In this document: positions 26,818 through 34,775 of the stretch, piece after piece
How positions within the stretch are numbered: the stretch's first letter is position 1
Layout: the number at the start of each line of letters is the position of its first letter
NCBI GenBank assembly: GCA_030615025.1
Contig: JAUXAB010000001.1
Coordinates: 62,001-126,000 of the forward strand
Origin: Phycisphaerae bacterium
Lineage (GTDB): Bacteria > Planctomycetota > Phycisphaerae > Sedimentisphaerales > Anaerobacaceae
Reading direction: 5' to 3'
Length of the DNA stretch: 64,000 nucleotides
The notes under the pieces: generated by a model
Databases searched by the model: none
Told to the model about the DNA's origin: nothing
What the model saw: only the letters and a program-made list of their open reading frames with translations
Position numbers and translations under genes: made by a program

Positions 26818-27481
26818 GATGGCCCATGACCCCTTGTCCTTCCCGCCGATTGCTCGCAGACAGAACTACCTTACAACGCAAAGGGGTACATACTACGCCG
26901 ACTACCAGACGTACAGGCAGGAAATTAGGGAAGACTGTTTAGGCCGCTGTGTGTATTGCGACAGCCATGAAAATGAAACCGGTGGGCAAGAGTCGATGCA
27001 ACTCGATCATTTCCGGCCGAAGAAATACCCTGAGTTCGACCACCTCAAAAACGATCCCAACAATCTTGTCTGGGCTTGCTGTGGGTGCAACCGTCTGAAG
27101 TCTTCACATTGGCCAGCCCTCGGCACGCCCGATACTGTCAGCGGGGTTGAAGGATTCATAGACCCGTTTCAAGACAACCGCCGCGCATATTTCGACATAC
27201 TACCCAACGGCGAGCTACAATCTCTCAAACCTCCCGCTGGATACAAAATCAGGCTTCTTGCTCTCAATCGCCCGTTCAAGAGACGAATCCGCGAATTTCG
27301 CCAAATCCAGCAATCATGGCTAAAGCAGCTTGCCTCCGAGGCCCAGAAGATAGAGAACCTCGTAGAACACGATAAGACCCTGTCCTCCGACACCGAGCGT
27401 TCTCTTGAAGATATCGCCCTCCGGTTAAGAAGAATGCACGACAAATTAGCCGCCACTTTCCTCGACTTCAGTTTGCATTAA
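26810..27481 (+). CDS. HNH endonuclease (TIGR02646/PtuB-like style)
   Basis: GRCVYCDSHE...QLDHFRPKKYPEFDHLKNDPNNLVWACCGCNRLKSSHWP; ATG overlaps the preceding TAA. Confidence 0.87.
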   Translation: MSKMAHDPLSFPPIARRQNYLTTQRGTYYADYQTYRQEIREDCLGRCVYCDSHENETGGQESMQLDHFRPKKYPEFDHLKNDPNNLVWACCGCNRLKSSHWPALGTPDTVSGVEGFIDPFQDNRRAYFDILPNGELQSLKPPAGYKIRLLALNRPFKRRIREFRQIQQSWLKQLASEAQKIENLVEHDKTLSSDTERSLEDIALRLRRMHDKLAATFLDFSLH

Positions 27482-27775
27482 ACTATCCCCGCCCTCTGCC
27501 TTCCGCCGCCTGCCCGAATCCTAATCCCTGCATGTCGTAGGCAGGGATCCAGCAGGGATCCAGTTATTTATGACCCAAAAAAAGCACTTTTTTGGTCATT
27601 TTTTGTTGTCTTTTGTGCATTTTGTGCTTTTTCGTGGCTATCTTCTTCGTGATTCTTCGTGCCTTCGTGGTGAATATTTTTATTAAAAAAGTTCGATTTT
27701 TATTGAACATTCCGGGTGAGTTTGGTATAATACAAACAGCCATAGAAATGGCAGGTATTTCGCGGAGAACCGCAA

Positions 27776-28390
27776 GTCGTAAGCCACAGCGTGGCAAGGA
27801 CATAGAGCCAGCAGGCCAAGTCAAATATCAATAATCAGTAAGAAAGGGTTCTATTCATGCACAAGCTTTTTGAGATTCCCTCTATTACTCTGTTTCTTTG
27901 TGAATTTTGTGCATTTTTGTGGCTAAAAAATCCGCGAAATCTGCGTAATCCGCGATTAATAAACGATTTACGTGCCTATAAGGTGCTCTACAATTGTAGA
28001 GAAACATTTACAGATGTCATGAGTCCTCTACAAATCAACCTTTTTATGCAAAACAAAGCCAAATTCCGAAAAAGTCAAATGAACGTAAATAACGTATTAA
28101 CAATGGATTATGAAAAAAAAGACACTTGGTCAACGCGGGAAAAAACAAAGCCAAACAAACCCAATCAAAGCCAATTTCAAAAAGGCTAAAATGAACGTAA
28201 CGTCTTACATAACAAAGGGATATGAAAATAAACCGCCCATTCGGGCCCCGAAAAAACAAACCCAATTTCCGAAACGACAAAAACCAATGCAAACCTCTTT
28301 ACCAAAAGGGATTATGAAAAAAACCGCGCTTTCGGCCCCCGACAAAACAAACCCAAACAAACCCAATTCAAAGCCAAAACAAACTGTTTT
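27776..28390 (+). repeat. Dispersed repeat element, left copy
   Basis: About 410 bp matches in inverted orientation to 32078-32539; continues to about 28390 with extra KTNPI/FxKAKMNV-type units. Confidence 0.85.
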
Positions 28391-28391
28391 C

Positions 28392-28799
28392 TCAGCCGGC
28401 ACGGACCGTTTCTTCACGCCTTATCTGAAGAATATGCGCAATGACATCCGGCCTGCTGAGAATGCCAACTACTTTTCCTTCTTTGGATGTGACCGGGATT
28501 CTTCTGAAATAATTAATCATCATAAAATCACAAATAGTTTTCAAGCTGTCATTTTCGTTATAGTGAACTGCAGGTTGAGTCATAAAATACTGAACTGTTT
28601 TATCTTTTTCCTCTTCATCAGCGTAGAACAACCTCAGACAATCCTTCTCCGAAATAACACCCACCAAAGTCATATCATCATCAACGACAGGCATACCCGT
28701 AATTTCGTTTTTTAGCAGAAGCTCCATGGCCTCGTATATCGGGGCCTCTTTTGTTACGCTGATTACATCTTTTGTCATAACGTCTTTTGCTTTGAGCAT
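28392..28799 (-). CDS. CBS-domain pair protein
   Basis: MLKAKDVMTKDVISVTKEAPIYEAMELLLKNEITGMPVVDDDMTLVGVISEKDCLR... second CBS follows. Confidence 0.9.
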   Translation of the reverse strand: MLKAKDVMTKDVISVTKEAPIYEAMELLLKNEITGMPVVDDDMTLVGVISEKDCLRLFYADEEEKDKTVQYFMTQPAVHYNENDSLKTICDFMMINYFRRIPVTSKEGKVVGILSRPDVIAHILQIRREETVRAG

Positions 28800-28856
28800 C
28801 GTGTTTTCCCCTTTTTTAGCCCGCCGGCAGGCGGGTTTTGTGGATATCAAAATATT

Positions 28857-29264
28857 CTACGAAGACGGTGAAGGTTTCTTATGGGCTTTTTTGTCAAGAG
28901 CTTTGGGCTGGGGTTTTTTCTTGACCGGCGGTTTGGGCTCCCCCGTCCCAAGTGCCTTTTCGATTCTTGCCATTCTTGCGGAAAGCTCGGTTAATTTACG
29001 GTCAATGGAATCTAATTTTCTAACAACACTCCCCAGGTTCGTTTGAATCCTGACTAAATTCCTTTCGGTCAGGTCCATATACCGTTCCATCAGACGCTCA
29101 TAGGCATCTATGGCACGCGCAGCATCGGTCCTGTATTCTGGTATGGTAATTTGGGGGTGGACTTCATAAGTTTTTTGGCCGCCTTGAATTGATTTGGAAA
29201 ACCAAACCACCATTATGCAGGCAGCGAGGCCTGCGGCAACGGCCAATAAATTCTTGCTTCTCAT
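28857..29264 (-). CDS. Hypothetical protein, N-terminal TM plus coiled coil
   Basis: MRSKNLLAVAAGLAACIMVVWFSKSI...; alternative upstream Met at 29312. Confidence 0.6.
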   Translation of the reverse strand: MRSKNLLAVAAGLAACIMVVWFSKSIQGGQKTYEVHPQITIPEYRTDAARAIDAYERLMERYMDLTERNLVRIQTNLGSVVRKLDSIDRKLTELSARMARIEKALGTGEPKPPVKKKPQPKALDKKAHKKPSPSS

Positions 29265-29672
29265 CGGATTATCTCCTTTTTGCCTTTTTGCCCGCCCCGT
29301 TAGAGGCCCCACGGCAAAAAGCTCTAACGGGGCCCACCTTGGACGCCAGGCTATCTCTCTTTATCGGCAGAAGGCAGGCCGAATATCAAAGATTCAAAAA
29401 AAAGCCGAATTTGGAGAAAAAAAGCGTTCGAGATTCAATTAACCGGTCTTTTCACGCATTTGGCACCAAAAGAAATCTAAGTATATGGAAAAAATTCTTA
29501 AAGTACCGCGAAAAGCTATCGAAAATAATAGGGGAGAGTAAGATCGAAGACGATATGTATTGCAGAGGTATCGTTGTTATATATGGAAAATACCAAATAG
29601 TCTTCAGGGACCCCAAACGCGATAAGATGCGTTTGGGAACCCCCAAAGAGGCTAAACAATTAGGCTTGGTAA

Positions 29673-31781
29673 ATGGTGTCTACCCAAACAGAAATCGAAT
29701 CACAAGTTATAGAATTAGCAGGGAAATCATTTAAGACCTTTTGTGACGACATTTCCGGCATGTTCGGCACGGATATGGAGTGTAGCCCGCAGGCAGTGGG
29801 CACCGAAACTCTCAAAGGTCTTCAGGCACATTTTAAGGACTTGGTAGTTGTCTACTCTGTCAAGGCTGAACCCGCCAATCCGCAGGATGCCTTACGGCAA
29901 GGCGGGCTGAACGGCACTTTCCAATTAGTGTTCGACCAGAAGGGACTATTTATTCTGGCCGGTGTCGTTGCTATGCATCCCGAGCAAATGGTTCTGGAAG
30001 ACGCAAAATTCGGCTCACTCGAAAAGGCCGAGAGAGTGAGTGGCGTATTAAAAGAAGTAGGCACTGCACTCGCCGGGGCCTGGGATAGGGTCTTCCGCAA
30101 AGAATTAGATGGCCATGGCCGATTCGAACAGACTAATATTTTTATCGGAAATCCATGGGACAAATCTGAGGAAAAGATAGGCCTGGCCGGTGATGAAGAA
30201 TTGGTGTTTGTTCCATACGAGATGACAATCGGAACCTATCCGACTTTCAAGTGCGGCGTCATTCTCCCAAAAGCAATCTTTGCCGGCACATCTGAGTCGG
30301 GTGCTGAACAGGTCGCCTCTGCTGAGGAAAAAGCGCAAGTAGAAGTCGAGGAGAAAGCTCAAGAAAAAACTGAGGAAAAAGCCCAGGAAGAAACTGAAAG
30401 CAGAGCCCCGAACGTCAGTGAGGGGGTGGAAGCAACTGAACCCGAGGAAGGTGCTGCTACTGCTGAGAAAGCAAAGCCAGCAGATGAGGAAACCGTCGCT
30501 GCAGATAAAGCTGCCGTGGAGGGAGAGCCCGAAGTTGCCGCAGACCAGGAGCAGCCCACAGCTGCCAGAGAGGAGGAACCCGAAGTTGCCGCAGACCAGG
30601 AGCCCGAAGCAGCCGCAGAGCAGGTGCCCGAAGCTGCCGCGGAGGAGAAGCCAGAGGCTGCCGCGGAGGAGAAGCCAGAGGCTGCCGCGGAGCAAAAGCC
30701 CGAAGCTGCCGTAGAGCAAGAACCCAAAGCAGCCGCGGAGGGAGAGCCCGAAGCAGCCGCAGAGCAAAAGCCCGAAGCTGCCGCAGAGCAAGAGCCCAAA
30801 GCAGCCGCAGAGCAGGAGCCCGAAGCAGCCGCAGAGCAGGTGCCCGAAGCAGCCGCAGAGCAGGTGCCCGAAGCTGCCGCAGAGCAAGTGCCCGAAGCTA
30901 CCAAAGAGGAGGAGCCCGAAGCTACCGTAGAGCAAGAGCCCGAAGCAGCCGCAGAGCAGGAGCCCGAAGCTGCCGCGGAGGAGAAGCCAGAGGCTGCCGC
31001 GGAGCAAAAGCCCGAAGCTGCCAAAGAGGAGGAGCCCGGAGCAGCCGCAGAGCAGGTGCCCGAAGCTGCCGTAGAGCAAGAGCCCGAAGCTACCGTAGAG
31101 CAAGAGCCCAAAGCAGCCGCAGAGCAGGAGCCCGAAGTTGCCGCAGACCAGGAGCCCGAAGCAGCCGCAGAGCAAAAGCCCAATGATGTCGAAGAAGAAG
31201 CAACTACGATGGCTGAGACGGACAAGAGTGAAGAGCATCCGGTTTCCGAAACCATTCAAAAAATGGCCCAGTCCCCTGCTGCCCTTCCGGGTGAGCCCGC
31301 TCCATCCACAATGGCGGAAAAACCGGCGATTAGTAGTAAAGACGCATCTTCAACCGTATGCGCAAAAGACATTATGCAAAAAGATGTCATCTGGGGAAAT
31401 CCGGATGATAGCGTACAGCAGGCCCTTACAAAGATTCAGCAGCACGATGCCGGCTATATAATGATAGGCCAGGGACAGGTGCCTGAAGGTGTTGTATCAA
31501 AGTCTGATCTAACAGGAGCGCTTAGTCCCTACTTACGATCCACATTTGCTAAATGGCGTCGACCACTGGATGATGCTACGCTTCAAATCAGGATCAAATG
31601 GATAATGAGCAAACCCTCTTGCGCCATAGGGCCGGAGACGTCACTTACGGCAATAATGGAGAATATGTGCCAGGCCGGCATACGATGTTTACCCGTGGTG
31701 GACGAGCACGGCAGAGTGCAGGGCTTAGTAACGGCACTTGACATCTTTAAGGTCTTACTAAAACATTCCTATCGCAAGTAA
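29673..31781 (+). CDS. CheC/CheX-like domain, (EQEPEAAA)n linker, C-terminal CBS pair
   Basis: N-terminal VSGVLKEVGTALAGAWDRVF resembles CheC/FliM-type helices; C-terminal CAKDIMQKDVIWGNPDDSVQQALTKIQQ... CBS pair. Confidence 0.75.
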   Translation: MVSTQTEIESQVIELAGKSFKTFCDDISGMFGTDMECSPQAVGTETLKGLQAHFKDLVVVYSVKAEPANPQDALRQGGLNGTFQLVFDQKGLFILAGVVAMHPEQMVLEDAKFGSLEKAERVSGVLKEVGTALAGAWDRVFRKELDGHGRFEQTNIFIGNPWDKSEEKIGLAGDEELVFVPYEMTIGTYPTFKCGVILPKAIFAGTSESGAEQVASAEEKAQVEVEEKAQEKTEEKAQEETESRAPNVSEGVEATEPEEGAATAEKAKPADEETVAADKAAVEGEPEVAADQEQPTAAREEEPEVAADQEPEAAAEQVPEAAAEEKPEAAAEEKPEAAAEQKPEAAVEQEPKAAAEGEPEAAAEQKPEAAAEQEPKAAAEQEPEAAAEQVPEAAAEQVPEAAAEQVPEATKEEEPEATVEQEPEAAAEQEPEAAAEEKPEAAAEQKPEAAKEEEPGAAAEQVPEAAVEQEPEATVEQEPKAAAEQEPEVAADQEPEAAAEQKPNDVEEEATTMAETDKSEEHPVSETIQKMAQSPAALPGEPAPSTMAEKPAISSKDASSTVCAKDIMQKDVIWGNPDDSVQQALTKIQQHDAGYIMIGQGQVPEGVVSKSDLTGALSPYLRSTFAKWRRPLDDATLQIRIKWIMSKPSCAIGPETSLTAIMENMCQAGIRCLPVVDEHGRVQGLVTALDIFKVLLKHSYRK
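30402..30426 (+). repeat. RAPNVSEG repeat, copy 1
   Basis: AGAGCCCCGAACGTCAGTGAGGGGG; also at 47276-47300 (minus) and 59396-59419. Confidence 0.9.
30500..31190 (+). repeat. Imperfect 24-bp coding tandem repeat, (EQEPEAAA)-type
   Basis: Units such as GAGCAAGAGCCCGAAGCAGCCGCA repeated across about 0.7 kb. Confidence 0.95.
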
Positions 31782-31931
31782 AGCGTCCTTTCGTGGCTCG
31801 CCGCTTCTCGCTCGTGTTCGGGTCACGAGGCACGGTCCCATAATCGTTGCGACAATAATGAATTATTTGTCTATACTCAGCTTATTTGGTAGACTTCCGC
31901 TTGAAATATCGAAACCTATAAGGAAAATATC

Positions 31932-32027
31932 ATGTTTATAGTTCATGTTTTCGTCCATGTTAAGCCCGACCATGTCGAAGCTTTTCGGGCCGCCACGCTT
32001 GAAAACGCCCGCAGCAGCGTCCGGTAA
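31932..32027 (+). pseudogene. Truncated antibiotic biosynthesis monooxygenase (ABM)-like gene
   Basis: ATG after [36 protein letters not shown] then repeat-element sequence. Confidence 0.65.
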
Positions 32028-32077
32028 CCAAACGACTTACGCCGGGTGTTAATCGTCATACGCAGCAGCATATTTTT

Positions 32078-32539
32078 GCCTCTGAAATTGGCTTTGATTG
32101 GGTTCGTTTTGGGTTCGTTTTGGCTTTGTTTTGGCATTTTATTGGCTTTAATTGGGTTTGTTTGGGTTCGTATTGGGTTCGTTTTGGCTTTGTTTTTCCC
32201 GCGTTCGCTAAGTGTCTCATTTTCATAATCCTTTGTTAAAACCTTATTTACGTTCATTTGACTTTTTCGGAAATTGGGTTTGTTTTGCATAAAAAGGTTG
32301 ATTTGTAGAGACTTCTCTACAAGTGTAAAGATGCCGAAGGCACGTAAGTCGTTTATTAATCGCGGATTGCGCTGATTAAACGGATTTTTTAGCCACAAAA
32401 ATGCACAAAATGCACAAAGAAACAGAGTAAAAGAGGGAATCTCAAAAAGCTTGTGCATGAATAGGGCCCTTTCTTACTGATTATTGATATTTGACTTGGC
32501 CGGCTGGCCCTAAGACCTTGCCACGCTGTGGCTTACGAC
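32078..32539 (-). repeat. Dispersed repeat element, right copy (inverted relative to 27776)
   Basis: Reverse complement gives GTCGTAAGCCACAGCGTGGCAAGG...GTAAGAAAGGGCCCTATTCATGCACAAGCTTTTTGAGATTCCCTC..., nearly identical to the left copy. Confidence 0.85.
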
Positions 32540-32812
32540 ATGCAAACTGAAATGTCATCTTTGCCTGCTGGCGGTTTACGTTTGCCTGCTGGCCCCTAAG
32601 GGACAGGCAAACATGAGGGTATTTTAACAGATTATCAAACAATAGTCAACAAAAAAATAAAAAAATTTGCCACAGAGACACAAAGGCACGAAGAAATATT
32701 TAATCGCGGATTGCGCGAATTTACGCGGATTTTGTATCTACGAACAACCAACTGTGAAAAATTAACTGATTTTGAGGGGAAAATCAGGATGTAATGCCAT
32801 ATCTATCTTTTC

Positions 32813-33283
32813 CTAAAATGTCCAGTTTTCTTTTTCCATAAAACCTTCAAGGTTAATGCAGGGTATCCTAAAATGATCGCAGACATTGGGGATTCTTGCT
32901 GCGTTTTTTATATTTTTTTCTTGAGTTATCACACAGGCACCAGAAATTTTTGCTCTGGCAATAACAAATGGATCAGCAACCGGTTTACCTTTGAGTCTTT
33001 CTTTTTTGTGAATCATCGCCTGAAAATGTCGTACTTGGAAAATCTTGCCTACAAATTTAAGTTCTTCAGTTGTTGACTCCAAGAATAATATTTTTTTCTG
33101 TTCTTTTGCCCAAATCGCTAGCGAATCTTCACTTGATCCAATTTCATTATAAACTTCCCTCACCGAAATAAGCTTTCCTCCAGAGACCAGAGCATCAAAC
33201 TTTTCCCACAGTGTAGGAAACCTTTCTGGGTAATAATGCCTGAATAGGTTAATAAGAGAATCGCTGTCAAAAACATATTTCAT
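32813..33283 (-). CDS. DUF4411 / PIN-like toxin
   Basis: MKYVFDSDSLINLF..., VREVYNEI, KPVADPFVIARAKISGACVITQE. Confidence 0.8.
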   Translation of the reverse strand: MKYVFDSDSLINLFRHYYPERFPTLWEKFDALVSGGKLISVREVYNEIGSSEDSLAIWAKEQKKILFLESTTEELKFVGKIFQVRHFQAMIHKKERLKGKPVADPFVIARAKISGACVITQEKNIKNAARIPNVCDHFRIPCINLEGFMEKENWTF

Positions 33284-34464
33284 GCCGTCGACCCCCCATG
33301 AAGTACATAGCCCTCGAATGTGCTCACATGTGCTTCTTTCATGCCAAGGTAATCGGCAAGCTGTGTTTTCGATATAGCGCCTTGGTAATATTTTCCAAAA
33401 GCGGTCTCAATGTAGTAAGGCCCCAAGTATGCCCCTTTAGTATAATATGGGTTACCGCCCGGACCAGGCTTACCACGCGTAAACCTCTCCTCGTTCCACT
33501 CCTTCACTTTTGCCTCATAAAATGCCTTTGTGATCTTTGTGATGTGGTTAAGATCAAGACACTTTCTTAAGATAACTTCCCGGCTAACGCTATACTTCCT
33601 GGCAAGTCGTGTCAGGAGATTGTCGTCTATGGTGTGATTGCGTATTCGAGGTTTAATATCTTCGGTAGGCACAAGAAATTCACCCGCGAATTTATTGCAG
33701 AATACTTCTACACGCTTGTTGGGGCCTCTCATTCTCTGGACAAAATCATCATGTCTTAAATCGATACCGCCGGTTTTGAAAAGAAGATGCGCCAGTTCAT
33801 GAAAGAGTGTGAATATCTGACGTATTTTTGCCTGGCTGTTATTGATATAGATTACGGGAAACACATCATCATATAGACAGAACCCGGAACATTCATCATC
33901 CTTGAAAGCATCCTTAAAGACAAAAACTCCGTGTTTTTCCAGCACATTGCGCCAATATTTCAATGCCTTATCATTTGTCGTTAGTGCATACTGTTGATTC
34001 AGCCCAACGCCTAAGTATTCCCGAACCGCTTTAGCTACATCGGAAATGGTATCTGAGCTATGTATCGTAATGTCAGAACATACTTGTTTTTTTGCAGGAT
34101 TGACCCCGTCAAATAATTCTCTGAGATTCTCTCGCATTACCTTTGCCTGACGCACCAGATAGAGTAATCTTGGCTCTAAAAGATTAATTTCTTCTTGAGG
34201 CAATGTCCGAAAAGACTCTGCAGGAGTTTCTTCTTCAGGCGGCTCAGGAAAAAAGAACAGTGCCAAAGGCCGCTTATAAATTTCATAAGCAAGCCGTTCC
34301 AGTTGAACATATGTTGGGCTGGCCGCGCCTTTTTCCCAGGATGCAACGGTTTCGGAAGTTATCCTTTTCCGTTTAAGTTTGACAACAACATCATCTATAC
34401 CAAAACCGCCGGTCTCTCTGGCCCAGCGAAGCATATCAGGATTGACGGGTAACTGTTCACTCAT
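33280..34464 (-). CDS. XRE HTH plus ImmA/IrrE metallopeptidase
   Basis: N-terminal HTH; FTLFHELAHLLFKTGG zinc peptidase motif; ATGA overlap with the toxin. Confidence 0.88.
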   Translation of the reverse strand: MSEQLPVNPDMLRWARETGGFGIDDVVVKLKRKRITSETVASWEKGAASPTYVQLERLAYEIYKRPLALFFFPEPPEEETPAESFRTLPQEEINLLEPRLLYLVRQAKVMRENLRELFDGVNPAKKQVCSDITIHSSDTISDVAKAVREYLGVGLNQQYALTTNDKALKYWRNVLEKHGVFVFKDAFKDDECSGFCLYDDVFPVIYINNSQAKIRQIFTLFHELAHLLFKTGGIDLRHDDFVQRMRGPNKRVEVFCNKFAGEFLVPTEDIKPRIRNHTIDDNLLTRLARKYSVSREVILRKCLDLNHITKITKAFYEAKVKEWNEERFTRGKPGPGGNPYYTKGAYLGPYYIETAFGKYYQGAISKTQLADYLGMKEAHVSTFEGYVLHGGSTA

Positions 34465-34775
34465 ATCGTCACCTTGATAATCTTCATCCTTTCGTTACCG
34501 AAGATACCCAGCACCACCATAACAGCATTGCTGGGTTGGCCTTCGGCGGAATACCAACATTTGTCCTGAGTGCAGTCGAAGGAATCAATTATCCTGCCGC
34601 CTTAGTTGAAGGTCTCCGCTGCTGGTCTGTAATTATACTCTTTTGGCCCACAAAAAATCAAGCCCTTTTTCCGCACTAATCGAAATCAGTGTAAATCCGC
34701 GTCTAATAAAAAATCTGCGTTACCCGTGGTTAAAAACATCTGTCCTGGCTTTTGCAACGCGGTATCCTACGTCGA

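Noticed and set aside
28110-28715. 201-aa plus ORF KTLGQRGKKQSQTNPIKAN
   Set aside because: Repeat-element translation running antisense into the CBS gene.
29297-29334. CCCCGTTAGAG...CTCTAACGGGG hairpin as a separate family
   Set aside because: Only a weak, imperfect match near 50355-50416; could be an ordinary terminator between divergent transcripts.
30105-31259. Long minus-strand ORFs (384 aa and 298 aa) opposite the 29673 gene
   Set aside because: They are antisense readings of the E/A/P-rich coding repeat; composition (LLCGCFGLLL, SGSCSAAA) is repeat-driven and the plus strand has real domains at both ends.
31943-32458. 171-aa minus ORF MHKLFEIPSFTLFLCAFC...QNKPNFRKSQMNV
   Set aside because: Falls within the repeat element; no protein-like features, and the same peptide in the left copy is frame-shifted.
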